33,151 bases of DNA from Acidimicrobiia bacterium. Its GTDB lineage: Bacteria > Actinomycetota > Acidimicrobiia > Acidimicrobiales > JANYDT01. Location of the stretch: contig JANYDT010000198.1 of NCBI GenBank assembly GCA_025359845.1, positions 1-33,151 on the forward strand. Direction: 5' to 3'. Made by a program: the position numbers and the translations under genes. Below the pieces are notes generated by a model. That model ran no database searches. It was not told where the DNA came from and saw only the letters and a program-made list of their open reading frames with translations. This document shows positions 1 through 8,391 of the stretch, piece by piece (position 1 is the first letter of the stretch; every line of letters begins with the position of its first letter).

Positions 1-916
1 ACGCCGCCACCTTGGCGAAAGCGCCCGTTTCGACCCGCCGGAAGAGGCCGTACGCCGCTGGGTAAGGATGGCGGGGCGAGCACAGGACGGTCTTGGAACC
101 CGTCTCCACGGCCTCGAAACCGTGCGCTTCAGCCACCGAAGCCAGCAGCCCGACCGAGAAATGATTGATATGCTCGGTGTTGAAATCGTGAAATGGTGCC
201 ACCATGAGTTCCGCGTATCGCGACGCGTCGGGCGTTTCGAGATAGGCCAATCCACCCGGGCGAACGAGCGCAGCCAACGACTCGGCGGCCGCCTGTACAT
301 CGCTGAGGTGCTCGAAAACGTGGGTCAGCATCACGAGGTCAAACCGGCCGAGATCGGGAGGGGGGGTCACGAATGATCCCACGACTCCTCGAACACCGGC
401 CGCGCCGTGCACGCGCCGCGCCGTGGCAATCGCCACCGGCGACGGATCGAGCCCCACGAGGTTGGTGAACCCAAGCTCGGCCAGGTACCCCAGAAGGCTG
501 CCCGTGGCGCATCCGGCGTCGAGGATCCGAGCGTGGCGATCCGGCACCTTCTCGGCCAGGTACGAGGCGGTCGCTGCGAGCCGATCGAGGTCCCACGGCG
601 CCTCCGGGGCCATTGACGGGGCGGCATCGTCGACCGCGACGCCATCCCCGGCGCCATCACCCGGTCGGTCATCGGCGGCGAACAGGGTCGTGTCGGCGTA
701 CTTCGAGTGCTCCTCATAGACCTTGTCGAGCGCGGCTTGCACGAGTTCGAGGTCGGCGAACACCATCCCGCAGCGCCGGCAGGCCACGATGTCGACGATC
801 TTCTGGGTCTGGAGTTCATCGGGGGCGGCGTACTCCTGGGTGTGGAGTACCGCGCCCGTTGAAGCGCAGCACACGGGACAGGCGCGGCCCAATGATTTCG
901 TACTCGGGGAGGTCAC
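1..916 (-). CDS. Zinc-ribbon class I SAM methyltransferase (partial, C-terminus off the window)
   Basis: The frame opens at a GTG and runs off the left edge without a stop, so only about 305 residues are visible. The N-terminus has two Cys pairs (C13/C16 and C46/C49), as in the zinc-binding domain of sugar C-methyltransferases and related enzymes. Around residue 120 is a clear SAM motif I (ILDAGCATGSLLGYL), followed by a LVGLD acidic loop and an HVFEHL motif typical of Methyltransf_23/13 enzymes; a later HDFNTEHINHFS stretch is common in the same group. The enzyme is diverged from the next gene, a glycosyltransferase. With the deoxysugar genes nearby, a sugar or glycan methyl transfer is likely, but the acceptor cannot be read from sequence. 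Confidence 0.85.
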   Translation of the reverse strand, partial: MTSPSTKSLGRACPVCCASTGAVLHTQEYAAPDELQTQKIVDIVACRRCGMVFADLELVQAALDKVYEEHSKYADTTLFAADDRPGDGAGDGVAVDDAAPSMAPEAPWDLDRLAATASYLAEKVPDRHARILDAGCATGSLLGYLAELGFTNLVGLDPSPVAIATARRVHGAAGVRGVVGSFVTPPPDLGRFDLVMLTHVFEHLSDVQAAAESLAALVRPGGLAYLETPDASRYAELMVAPFHDFNTEHINHFSVGLLASVAEAHGFEAVETGSKTVLCSPRHPYPAAYGLFRRVETGAFAKVAA

Positions 917-1087
917 CGCTTGACGTTATCGGCCCTCAGGCCAGCGGCCGCGGATGCCGATGTCTCAACCATGTCGGTGCCTGACCCACGACCCCATGCC
1001 TCGTCCGGCGGTTCCCTGGTCGAGGCTTGAGGTCGTGATCGGCGCAGCGCTGGCCAGGGCCGCTCAAGGCGTCCCGGCGGGGCGTCG

Positions 1088-2590
1088 ATGAAACAGATTA
1101 TGTCGTCCGAGAGGCTGCCCGAGCGCGGCGTTGACTTGACAAGGCGCGTCGCACTCCGCCTAGTCGGAGTGTCTCTCGTTTTGAGTGTGGCCTTGCGGTT
1201 GCCTCAGCTACACGGCGATATCCACACTGACGAGGCAGAGTACGCACACTACGCACGCATGTGGGCGCGCGGGGGTCGGCTCTACCACGACGTGTTCATT
1301 GATCGACCCCAACTACTTTTGCTGTTGTATCGCGGGCTGAACCGCTTCGGAGTCTTCGCCCCCGTCCCTCTTCGGGTGTTCATGATGGTCTGGGGCGCCG
1401 CGCTCGTCGCCGTCGTGGCCTGGATCGTGCGGGTCATCGGAGGCTCATGGCGGGCGGTCGCCGCAGCCTCGTTGCTGTTTGCGTGGTTCAGCGCGTCAAA
1501 GCTGTTCGACGGCCAATTTGTCAACGGTGAGCTGTTGGCGGCTCTGCCCGCCGCGCTGTGTATCGCTTTCGGCGTGACGGCAGCACGACAAGGGCCGAGC
1601 CGCTCGCTGTTCGCGGTCGCGGGAGCTTTGGGCGGAATCGCCGTGCTGTTCAAGCAATCCGGCATCGACGGCGTCGCTGCGCTCTGCCTGTGGCTAGCAT
1701 TTCGCCGCCGGGACAATCCCACCTTTTGGGGCCGCTCTCGGGAGATCGCCGCCGTCGCTGCCGGCTTCATGGTCCCTATCGGCATCGCCGCGGTGCACGG
1801 AGCGACGGTCGGTTTTGATGGGTGGGTCCGGGCGATGGTGGGGTCGCGGATCGGCCAGGCCGGGGCGAGCGGAACGGCCGGCATGATCCAACGCCTGAGC
1901 ACCAGCGCAGTCGAGTGGGGCCCGTACCTCGGCGCGTTGGTACTTGGAGTTGCGATTGCGCCAAGACTTGTACGACGGCACCCGAACATCGGAGTCGTGT
2001 GGTGCTGGCTCGCCATGAGCCTCGCCGCGTTTGTAGCGGGCGGAGGGTATTCAAGGCACTACTACCAGGCTCTGTTTCCCTCCGTATCTGCGCTCAGCGG
2101 GCTCGCACTAGACGCGCTGCTCGCCCGCCGAAAGTCATCCTTCGCCGTGGCCTACAGTGCACTGGCGGTGCTACCAATACTGATTTTTGGTCCACGAATC
2201 CTCGACGGACAAAAGACGGTGATGTACCGCGATGCAGAACGCGCGGCCATGGACGTACGTCAGGAACTTCCCGAGAATCAACCGCTCGCACGGTTGTTTG
2301 CAAACGGCTTGGTGCCGGCACTTTCAGACCGACCCCCGTACGATCTCGCGCTCACGACCATCTGGCAAGAGGTCGTGCCGAGCCGAATTTCCAGCGTCGT
2401 TCATACGCTGGAAAGCCAGGGCGCGCCCCGAGTCGTCCTTGCGCAAAGCGTCGATGAGTGGCCGCCGATCGCCGCGCCGGTCAAGGCCGCCCTGCTCGCG
2501 CATTACCGCCGGACGCACCGGGTGGGGCCCTACGGCGTCTACAACGCGATCGGGTCGCCTCCGAAGACGATCGTGGACTCCACGAAGTAG
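1088..2590 (+). CDS. GT-C family membrane glycosyltransferase (PMT/ArnT-like)
   Basis: A 500-residue polytopic membrane protein. After the first transmembrane helix (about residues 22-38) comes a loop with the acidic pair D48-E49 in a TDEAEYAHYA context, the typical catalytic Asp-Glu of GT-C enzymes (GT39/GT83, dolichyl-phosphate-mannose protein mannosyltransferase and ArnT families). About ten further hydrophobic segments follow, then a soluble C-terminal part from about residue 400. Such enzymes transfer a sugar from a polyprenyl-phosphate donor on the outer face of the membrane. The GT2 at 13722-14831 could make such a donor. The start ATG at 1088 gives a natural N-terminus; ATG at 1100 is an alternative. 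Donor and acceptor are unknown. Confidence 0.82.
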   Translation: MKQIMSSERLPERGVDLTRRVALRLVGVSLVLSVALRLPQLHGDIHTDEAEYAHYARMWARGGRLYHDVFIDRPQLLLLLYRGLNRFGVFAPVPLRVFMMVWGAALVAVVAWIVRVIGGSWRAVAAASLLFAWFSASKLFDGQFVNGELLAALPAALCIAFGVTAARQGPSRSLFAVAGALGGIAVLFKQSGIDGVAALCLWLAFRRRDNPTFWGRSREIAAVAAGFMVPIGIAAVHGATVGFDGWVRAMVGSRIGQAGASGTAGMIQRLSTSAVEWGPYLGALVLGVAIAPRLVRRHPNIGVVWCWLAMSLAAFVAGGGYSRHYYQALFPSVSALSGLALDALLARRKSSFAVAYSALAVLPILIFGPRILDGQKTVMYRDAERAAMDVRQELPENQPLARLFANGLVPALSDRPPYDLALTTIWQEVVPSRISSVVHTLESQGAPRVVLAQSVDEWPPIAAPVKAALLAHYRRTHRVGPYGVYNAIGSPPKTIVDSTK

Positions 2591-2701
2591 CGTCCACGCG
2601 CTCGATCCTCCTCAATCGGATGTGACCGGTCGGCATCACGAAATCGGCAGCTCACGAAATCGACCCTTTGGCCGAGCGGTGAGAGAACTATCGTTGCTTC
2701 G

Positions 2702-3928
2702 GTGAGCCCGGATCGGAAGTTGCTCGGACTCCTCTTCGGGTCGCAGGCCGTACTCTCGGCCAGCTATGGGGCGATGTTCACGGTGCTCAAGGATTTCCGC
2801 GACGAGTATCACATCAACGAATCGGGCCTTGGGCTGATCGTCGCTACGGGGTTCATCTTGTCGTTCGTCGCCCAGTTGACCCTCGCCCCGCTCGCGGATC
2901 GCGGTCATGCGCGCACGATGATGACCTTCGGGGTCGCCATCGCCGCCCTCGGCACGGCGGGAATGGCCGTCGGTCAAAGCCTCGCTTTTCTGATGGGCAG
3001 CCGGGCCATTATGGGCGTTGGCACCGGCATGGCCATTCCCGCCATTCGTCGTGTCATCATTTTGGCCCGGCCCAATGAAGTGGGGTCGAACCTGGGCCGC
3101 ATGCTCTCTATCGACGTCTGCGGCTTCATGGCCGGGCCGATCATTTCGGCTATTACCGTCGACCGATTCGGGCTGTCGGCACCGTTTTGGCTCATCGCCG
3201 GGCTGACGGCTGCCGCCGTTCCGTGGCTGGCTCGCGTCACAGTGGCGGAGACAGATCCAGAGAACATGCCCTCGCAGCGGTTTGCGCTCGACCTACTGCG
3301 CATCCGCGAAGTGGCCGGAGCGATCGTGATCGGGCTGGCCGTATTCCTTATGATCGGCGCCTTCGACTCGTTGTGGTCGGTCGTGATCGACGATCTCGGG
3401 GGCGCTCGATGGATGTCGAGCGTCGGTATCACCGTCTTCGCCATTCCGCTCATCGTGCTCGGGCCGATCGGCGGTCGTCTCGTCGAACGCCACGGGCCTT
3501 TCCGTATGAGTTCGATCGGACTGGTCGTCGGCGCCGGTTGCATGGTCGCCTACGGCTCCTTACCGCTGCCCATGTTGATGCTGGCCGTCGGGGTGGTGCA
3601 CGCCCTCAATGACGGACTGACGATCACCGGCACGGGCGTGGCGGTGGCCCTGGTGGCGCCTCCCGAGCGAACCGCGTCAGCCCAAGGCCTGCTCGGCGGG
3701 CTTCAAACCCTCACTGGCGGACTCGCCGCGATCTCGGCCGGATGGTCGTACCAACACTTTGGCCGTTTCCCTACCTACGCCGCCGTCGCGGGGGCCATGG
3801 TCGCCTTGGTCGTGATTGGAAGCCTGCTGGTCGGCCGCTCCTGGCACTCGCGCCCGGCCGACCACTCGAGCGACCACTCGGGCGACCACTCGACCGCTGC
3901 CGGACTCGTCGCGCCGACGGCTGCGTAG
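2702..3928 (+). CDS. MFS transporter with His/Asp/Ser-repeat tail
   Basis: A 408-residue protein starting at GTG with about twelve hydrophobic segments. Between helices 2 and 3 there is a LADRGHART loop, the usual MFS motif A position, and the fourth helix region has a glycine-rich SRAIMGVGTGMA stretch. It looks like a drug/sugar-type efflux permease of the MFS_1 group. The C-terminal tail is odd: a tandem repeat of the 4-residue unit DHSS/DHSG/DHST (DNA about 3860-3895, 12-bp units). It could bind metal or be simple-sequence slippage. The gene follows the GT-C gene with a 111-bp gap. The substrate is not predictable. Confidence 0.85.
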   Translation: MSPDRKLLGLLFGSQAVLSASYGAMFTVLKDFRDEYHINESGLGLIVATGFILSFVAQLTLAPLADRGHARTMMTFGVAIAALGTAGMAVGQSLAFLMGSRAIMGVGTGMAIPAIRRVIILARPNEVGSNLGRMLSIDVCGFMAGPIISAITVDRFGLSAPFWLIAGLTAAAVPWLARVTVAETDPENMPSQRFALDLLRIREVAGAIVIGLAVFLMIGAFDSLWSVVIDDLGGARWMSSVGITVFAIPLIVLGPIGGRLVERHGPFRMSSIGLVVGAGCMVAYGSLPLPMLMLAVGVVHALNDGLTITGTGVAVALVAPPERTASAQGLLGGLQTLTGGLAAISAGWSYQHFGRFPTYAAVAGAMVALVVIGSLLVGRSWHSRPADHSSDHSGDHSTAAGLVAPTAA

Positions 3929-3986
3929 GGGTCTCGGCGGCGGCGACGCGCGCTGGGGCGGCATCAATCCGGGGTCGGGACCGTCA

Positions 3987-5030
3987 TCACGATTCGATTC
4001 CCCGGCGGTGCCAGGCGAGGGTTCGCGCCAATCCTTCAGCAAGGCCAACCCTTTCCCGTACTCCCAATTCGGTCCGGATACGCTCCGTCGATGGCACGTA
4101 CCGGTCGACCGGCGCGCCCAGCGCCGCGACCCCCGCGACCCGTACCGGCACGGGTCGGTCCGGGCCGCTGGCCGCCACCATCTCAGCCAGCGACTCGATC
4201 GCCACCGCCTCCTGCGACCCCACGTTGTAAGCGCGGGCGGTCTCTCCCCGCACAAGGACGGCCAGCAGCCACGCGGTCATGTCGCCCGCATACAGATACG
4301 ACCGGACCGTCGTCCCATCCCCCATCACGTCGATCGGCTGGCCACCGAGTCGATCGCGCATGAAGTTGCCGACCGCGAAATGGGCGTCGATGGGCAGATG
4401 CGGGCCTACGAAGGCGAAAAGACGGGCCACCTTGACCGCCGTAGCGTGCTCGCGGGCGGCGATGGCACAGAGCAGCTCGGCCATGCGTTTCGCCTCGTGA
4501 TAAGCGCAGCCCGGATCCAGCGGATCGGGCCCGCCTCGATAATCCTCCGCCACGGCCTCAATAGTCGGCGGCAATGGCCCGTACACCGCCCCCGAACTCG
4601 TGAACAGGAACGGGACCGAGCCGCTGTGGCGGGCGACATCCAGCACTCGACGAGTCCCATCCACAATCGTGTCGATCATTTCGGTGGGCCGCTGCGCGTT
4701 GAGGGCCGCGCTCGCCGCGGTCGCCGTGTGGATCACTGCGTCGACGTGGCCAAGGGCCTCCGGAGCAAGGGTCCGGACGTCAGCCGCCGTAAGTCGCACA
4801 CACGGGTGAGACACGAGGCGACGGCCGAGGGCGCCGGGGTTGCGGCACAGCAACTCCAGGCGCAGTCCGAGGTCCATCCGATCGTGGGCCCACGTCAGGG
4901 TTTCCGTCAGCCAACGGCCGACAAACCCCGATGCGCCAGTGACGAGAACTCGAGTTCCGCGCAAAGAGCGCAGATCATCGGCCGACTCCTCCAGAATCTC
5001 GTCGAGGTCGCTCGCCAGTGCCGTGACCAC
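3987..5030 (-). CDS. NAD-dependent epimerase/dehydratase (extended SDR)
   Basis: Extended short-chain dehydrogenase of 347 residues. With the GTG start at 5030 the Rossmann glycine motif GASGFVG lies at residues 32-38, the SSGAVYG active-site segment follows about 110 residues later, and the catalytic YHEAK is at 177-181. These are hallmarks of sugar-nucleotide epimerases, dehydratases and reductases. A TTG start at 5072 would add 14 residues; I prefer GTG 5030 because of the GAGG-containing sequence ahead of it. It is divergent from the flippase gene. In this locus it probably modifies the nucleotide sugar (for example 4-keto reduction or epimerisation), but the exact reaction is not readable. 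Confidence 0.85.
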   Translation of the reverse strand: MVTALASDLDEILEESADDLRSLRGTRVLVTGASGFVGRWLTETLTWAHDRMDLGLRLELLCRNPGALGRRLVSHPCVRLTAADVRTLAPEALGHVDAVIHTATAASAALNAQRPTEMIDTIVDGTRRVLDVARHSGSVPFLFTSSGAVYGPLPPTIEAVAEDYRGGPDPLDPGCAYHEAKRMAELLCAIAAREHATAVKVARLFAFVGPHLPIDAHFAVGNFMRDRLGGQPIDVMGDGTTVRSYLYAGDMTAWLLAVLVRGETARAYNVGSQEAVAIESLAEMVAASGPDRPVPVRVAGVAALGAPVDRYVPSTERIRTELGVRERVGLAEGLARTLAWHRRGIES

Positions 5031-5192
5031 AATCCTATGCCTCGCCCCACGCCATAGGTGGCCTGGCCGCAAAGATGGCGGGCCATGCGTGGATTTGTGA
5101 TTGACGCGCTCGCGACACGCGATAGGAGGGTAGCGGCGAACCGCCCAATCCCGCGAGTCCGGGGCCCGAAGCCGGTAGCGTTTCGGTCACGC

Positions 5193-6638
5193 ATGCTCGC
5201 CGCGCCCGCCTCCCCCTCTCCAAAGGCCCGGAGACGACTTGTCTTCGCGATGCCCGCAGGCACGCCGGCATTGCTCGTCGGCTTCCTGTTGAACGGCGCG
5301 ACGGCATTCGCGTTCCTCCTCCTGCCTCGGCTGTCGCATCGCCTCGGTGGCGCATCGCTCTCGTCCGTCCAGGCGCTGTGGTTCGTCGTGTTCCTGCTGA
5401 CCCCCGGTGTGTTCGGACCGTTGGAGCAAGCCACCAACGCCCGGATCTCGGCGTGTCGGGCCCGCGGCCAGTCCGACGCCGGGGTCATTCGGGCGGCCCG
5501 GCGCACCACCGCGTTGCTCTGCGGCGCGATCACGATCGTGGTCCTGGCCCTCAGCCCCCTTCTGGTCCGGCGGGCGTTCGAGAACGATCGCGCTTTGGTG
5601 GTTTGGCTCGCGCTGGCCGTCGTCGGCAACGGGTTGCTGTTCTGGATGGAGGGGGTGGTTTCGGGCCGTCGGCAGTTCGGCACGTACGCCGCCATGATCA
5701 CGTTCGAGGGCGCCGTTCGGGTCGCTGCCTGTGCTGTGTTGGTCGTGGCCAACGTGCGATCCCCCAGCGCGTACGGACTCTTGATCGCGCTGACGCCGTG
5801 GGTGACGCTCGGATTCACGTTCTTCCGCGAACCGGCCTTGCTCACCGATGCGGTGGCCCGGCTACCCCATACCCCAGAACCGGCATCGGCATCGGCCGCC
5901 TCATGGGGTGGGCCTCCCGGCCGCTCGCGGAGTGGGCCAACAGGGCGCTCCCGACTCATGAGGCGCGACGACCGCGATTCGACATCCGCTCCCGAGCCCG
6001 GTTTCGGGCGGGCCGTCATCCATCTGCTCGGCGGGCAGCTCGCGCTCCAGGTCATGCTCAACGTCGCCCCGATTGCCGCCACGCTGCTCGCCACGGCGTC
6101 CGACAAGGGACGCCTCGCCGACTTCGGCACGCTCTTCATCGTGAGCCGCGTTCCGCTCTTCCTCTACCAGGGCATGGCCATCGCCCTTCTGGCTGAGTTA
6201 TCCGCGCTGGCCGCGACCGGTCGGATCGCCCAGCTCCGCGCCCTCGTCGGTCGCGTCTGCGCCGGGTTAGGAGCGATCGGCCTGGTCGGTGTGGGATTCG
6301 TCGCCGCGCTCGCCGGTCCCCTGAGCCGCCAAGTGCTCGGCTCGACCACGCGCCTTGGCCGCAGCACGTGGACGGAGGTCGCGATCGCCAACATCGTCGG
6401 ACTGCTCGCGTTGACCCTCTCAGTTGCCCTGCTGGCCCAAGGGCGCCTCGCCCGCGCCGGTCTCGGATGGGCCGTCGGGGCCATCATCGCGGTGTTCGTC
6501 ATAGCGGCGACTACGGGATCCAATTCGCTCGTCGATCGGGTGACGTTCGGCTATCTCGTCGGGATGCTGGCCGCCGCCGGCGCATTGGCCACCTTCACTC
6601 TCCAGCCCGCGCCGCCAGCAGCCACCCCTCGGGGCTGA
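5193..6638 (+). CDS. Polysaccharide/lipid-linked glycan flippase (Wzx/MurJ-like MOP superfamily)
   Basis: The open frame extends back to GTG 5058; I take ATG 5193 as start (481 residues) because the upstream stretch is Arg/Pro-rich and would leave no room for a promoter against the divergent SDR gene. ATG 5085 and 5250 are alternatives. The protein has about twelve hydrophobic helices typical of oligosaccharide flippases. Between the two halves (around residues 235-275) is an unusually long Ser/Gly/Arg-rich linker, probably a cytoplasmic loop. The likely role is to move a lipid-linked oligosaccharide assembled by the surrounding genes across the membrane. Confidence 0.75.
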   Translation: MLAAPASPSPKARRRLVFAMPAGTPALLVGFLLNGATAFAFLLLPRLSHRLGGASLSSVQALWFVVFLLTPGVFGPLEQATNARISACRARGQSDAGVIRAARRTTALLCGAITIVVLALSPLLVRRAFENDRALVVWLALAVVGNGLLFWMEGVVSGRRQFGTYAAMITFEGAVRVAACAVLVVANVRSPSAYGLLIALTPWVTLGFTFFREPALLTDAVARLPHTPEPASASAASWGGPPGRSRSGPTGRSRLMRRDDRDSTSAPEPGFGRAVIHLLGGQLALQVMLNVAPIAATLLATASDKGRLADFGTLFIVSRVPLFLYQGMAIALLAELSALAATGRIAQLRALVGRVCAGLGAIGLVGVGFVAALAGPLSRQVLGSTTRLGRSTWTEVAIANIVGLLALTLSVALLAQGRLARAGLGWAVGAIIAVFVIAATTGSNSLVDRVTFGYLVGMLAAAGALATFTLQPAPPAATPRG

Positions 6639-6708
6639 AGGTCGCCCAACCCCTTCTACGTCCGGAGGAAGCACTGTCGAATGAATGCGTGGTTGCGCCG
6701 GTCCAGGA

Positions 6709-6742
6709 TTGATACGGCCGGCCATGCCATATAGCCTAGAAT
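6709..6742 (+). promoter_or_regulatory. Candidate promoter of the toxin-antitoxin pair
   Basis: TTGATA (6709-6714) is followed after 15 bp by TATAGC (6730-6735) and then TAGAAT (6737-6742), which is only 8 bp from the ATG at 6750. Either hexamer could act as a -10 box, and the second would give an almost leaderless mRNA. AT-rich sequence here stands out from the GC-rich surroundings. Phd-type antitoxins usually autoregulate at this position. Confidence 0.35.
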
Positions 6743-6749
6743 TGTGACC

Positions 6750-7034
6750 ATGTCGACGACCACATCACTCGCTGACGCAAAGAACCGGTTGAGCGAGATC
6801 GTGCAGTCAGCGATGGTCACGCACGAACGGGTGACGATAACCAAAAACGGCCGACCGGCCGTCGTGCTCATAGCGGTCGACGATCTCGAAGCGCTCGAGG
6901 AAACGTTGGCGATCCTGTCTGACGCCTCGTTGATGAAGGCCATTAGTGAAGGGGACGCCGCACTCGCGGCGGGCGAGTTCGTAGGAGAGGCGGAAGTCCG
7001 CGCCGACCTTGCCCGTCGGCGAACTGGTCGGTGA
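6750..7034 (+). CDS. Phd/YefM-family antitoxin
   Basis: A 94-residue protein from ATG 6750 (GTG 6744 is possible). The N-terminal half has the Phd/YefM pattern: SLADAKNRLSEIV, then VTITKNGRPAVVLIAVDDLEALEETL, the standard DNA-binding and dimerisation core. The C-terminal part is acidic and Ala/Glu-rich, as expected for the toxin-neutralising segment. Its stop overlaps the start of the toxin gene by four bases (GTGA at 7031), so the two are translationally coupled. These antitoxins bind the RelE/ParE-fold toxin and repress their own promoter. The pair sits between the flippase and the rfb operon, with no obvious link to glycan synthesis. Confidence 0.93.
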   Translation: MSTTTSLADAKNRLSEIVQSAMVTHERVTITKNGRPAVVLIAVDDLEALEETLAILSDASLMKAISEGDAALAAGEFVGEAEVRADLARRRTGR

Positions 7035-7294
7035 CCTACCAAGTTCGGATTTCGTCGCCAGCACGAAGGGACCTGAACAACCTTCCGGAGTCGGTCGCCG
7101 CGGCCGTGGTGGAGTTGATCTTCGGTGCGCTCGCCGAAAACCCGCAACGCATCGGCAAAGCGCTGACCAACAAACTGACCGGTCGTTTCAGCGCTCGCCG
7201 GGGCCAGTATCGAATCATCTATCGGATCATCGAGGAGCAGATAGTGGTCGACGTCATTCGCATCGCTCATCGCCGAAACGCCTACCGGACCTGA
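7031..7294 (+). CDS. RelE/ParE-family toxin
   Basis: An 87-residue protein starting at GTG 7031 inside the antitoxin stop. The sequence runs YQVRISSPARRDLNNLP, then RIGKALTNKLTGRFSARRGQYRIIYRI, then VDVIRIAHRRNAYR, which is the classic RelE pattern. It has the basic RxGxYRIIY strand and a C-terminal HRRNAYR motif holding candidate catalytic basic residues and Tyr. RelE toxins cut mRNA on the ribosome; ParE members inhibit gyrase, but the YRIIY...HRRxxY form favours RelE-type RNase activity. Both genes look intact. Confidence 0.92.
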   Translation: MTYQVRISSPARRDLNNLPESVAAAVVELIFGALAENPQRIGKALTNKLTGRFSARRGQYRIIYRIIEEQIVVDVIRIAHRRNAYRT

Positions 7295-7360
7295 ACCCAT
7301 CCTTGCGTTCGATACGTGCGATCGAAGTCGACGACGCACCATTGCTGGCGCCTGAAGCAT

Positions 7361-7378
7361 CGAGGCGGCCGCGCCTCG
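7361..7378 (+). terminator. GC-rich hairpin after the toxin gene
   Basis: A perfect 7-bp inverted repeat (CGAGGCG / CGCCTCG) closes a 4-base GCCG loop between the toxin stop (7294) and the rfbF start (7429). No U-tract follows, so it may be a factor-dependent or weak terminator, or a leader hairpin of the rfb operon. Confidence 0.35.
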
Positions 7379-7428
7379 GTCCGAAGGATTGCCTACAGCT
7401 CAGGTACCGCCGTGTCGATCTTGACCGA

Positions 7429-8214
7429 GTGACATCTGGCATTAAGGTCGTGCTGCTGGCCGGTGGCCTCGGCACCCGGCTGCGCGAAGAGACGGAATAT
7501 CGCCCTAAGCCTATGGTCGACATCGGCGGCCGGCCGGTGTTGTGGCACATAATGAAGCACTTCAGCGTGCACGGTCTGCACGACTTCGTCGTGTGCGCCG
7601 GTTACCGCGGCGAAGTGATCAAGGACTTCTTTCTTCATTATCACGCCAGTACCAGCGATTTCACCGTCACGCTTGCCAACCCGCCCACCATCGAATATCA
7701 CGGCGAGACCGCCGAGTCGGAGTGGAAAGTCACGGTCGTTGACACCGGCCTGGAAACACAGACCGGGGGACGGGTCAATCGAATCCGACGGTTTCTCGAC
7801 GATCAGCCGTTCATGGTCACGTACGGCGATGGACTAGGCGATGTCGACGTCAGCGCGCTCCTGGCGTTCCACAAGGCCCACGGAAAACTGGCGACAGTCA
7901 CGACCGTACGCCCGCTCACCCGCTTCGGCGTGATGGACCTCCAAGCCGACGGAACGGTAAGCCAATTCCGCGAAAAACCTCAGATGGACGGACACGTCAA
8001 TGCCGGGTTCTTCGTCTTTCAGCCCGAAGTACTCGACTATCTCGACGATCACGCGGTGCTCGAACAGGCGCCCCTCGAACAGCTCTCGAAAGACGGCGAA
8101 CTCGTCGCGTTCGCCCACGACGGATTTTGGCAACCGATGGACACTTACCGGGAGTACCGAGCCCTCAATGACATATGGGACGCTGGCGACGCGCCCTGGA
8201 AGACATGGACATGA
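7429..8214 (+). CDS. rfbF: Glucose-1-phosphate cytidylyltransferase
   Basis: A 261-residue nucleotidyltransferase that makes CDP-glucose from CTP and glucose 1-phosphate, the first step to CDP-deoxysugars. The signature VVLLAGGLGTRLREET sits at residues 7-22, followed by YRPKPMVDIGGRPVLWHIMK, the usual sugar-phosphate/CTP-binding segments. YGDGLGDVDV is the metal/nucleotide aspartate region characteristic of RfbF rather than glucose-1-phosphate thymidylyltransferase, and FVFQPEVLDYL and FWQPMDTYREY are also typical. The open frame extends back to 7009 through the toxin gene, so I chose the GTG at 7429, which gives a normal family length. The stop overlaps an ATG (ATGA at 8211) that starts the mini-ORF chain. 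Confidence 0.93.
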   Translation: MTSGIKVVLLAGGLGTRLREETEYRPKPMVDIGGRPVLWHIMKHFSVHGLHDFVVCAGYRGEVIKDFFLHYHASTSDFTVTLANPPTIEYHGETAESEWKVTVVDTGLETQTGGRVNRIRRFLDDQPFMVTYGDGLGDVDVSALLAFHKAHGKLATVTTVRPLTRFGVMDLQADGTVSQFREKPQMDGHVNAGFFVFQPEVLDYLDDHAVLEQAPLEQLSKDGELVAFAHDGFWQPMDTYREYRALNDIWDAGDAPWKTWT

Positions 8215-8249
8215 GCGAGCACCAAAGCGCAGCGGCGGGCTCGACATGA
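8211..8249 (+). CDS. Mini-ORF 1 (12 codons) in the repeat relay
   Basis: The ATG at 8211 overlaps the rfbF stop (ATGA). The peptide would be MSEHQSAAAGST, and its TGA (8247-8249) overlaps the ATG of the next mini-ORF. It has no recognisable family. If translated it would serve to pass ribosomes on rather than to make a functional protein; it may equally be fortuitous. Confidence 0.3.
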   Translation: MSEHQSAAAGST

Positions 8250-8284
8250 GCGAGCACCAAAGCGCAGCGGCGGGCTCGACATGA
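8246..8284 (+). CDS. Mini-ORF 2 (12 codons) in the repeat relay
   Basis: Identical in coding content to mini-ORF 1 because the 35-bp unit is duplicated exactly. It starts inside the stop of mini-ORF 1 (ATGA at 8246) and ends inside the start of mini-ORF 3 (ATGA at 8281). Product unknown and possibly non-functional. Confidence 0.3.
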   Translation: MSEHQSAAAGST

Positions 8285-8391
8285 GCGAGCACCGAAGCGC
8301 AGCGGCGGGCGCAGCGAACCACAAGCAACATGGCACTCGCAGCGTCGACGGGGCCCCCGTGCAACGGGGTGGCGAAGCGAGGATGCCATGA
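8281..8391 (+). CDS. Mini-ORF 3 (36 codons) linking the repeats to rfbG
   Basis: Starts at the third repeat copy and reads MSEHRSAAAGAANHKQHGTR and onward for 36 codons. Its TGA (8389-8391) overlaps the ATG of rfbG at 8388, again as ATGA. It is polar, lacks a known domain and may act only in translational coupling. It could instead be non-coding sequence that happens to be open. Confidence 0.3.
   Translation: MSEHRSAAAGAANHKQHGTRSVDGAPVQRGGEARMP

Larger units (their letters stand above)
8211..8310 (+). repeat. Three tandem copies of a 35-bp repeat (last copy partial)
   Basis: Copies begin at 8211, 8246 and 8281, each with ATGAGCGAGCACC. The first two are identical; the third has one substitution (CCAAAG to CCGAAG) and diverges after about 30 bp. 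Because 35 is not a multiple of three, each copy shifts frame, so each ends the previous mini-ORF and starts a new one. Confidence 0.9.

Noticed and set aside
3816..5057. A 413-codon plus-strand frame opposite the SDR gene
   Set aside because: Composition is Arg/Gly/His-rich; the minus strand has the conserved GxxGxxG and YxxxK motifs.
4907..6139. A 410-codon minus-strand frame opposite the flippase
   Set aside because: Low-complexity Arg/Ser/Thr composition and no recognisable domain; the flippase is the real gene.
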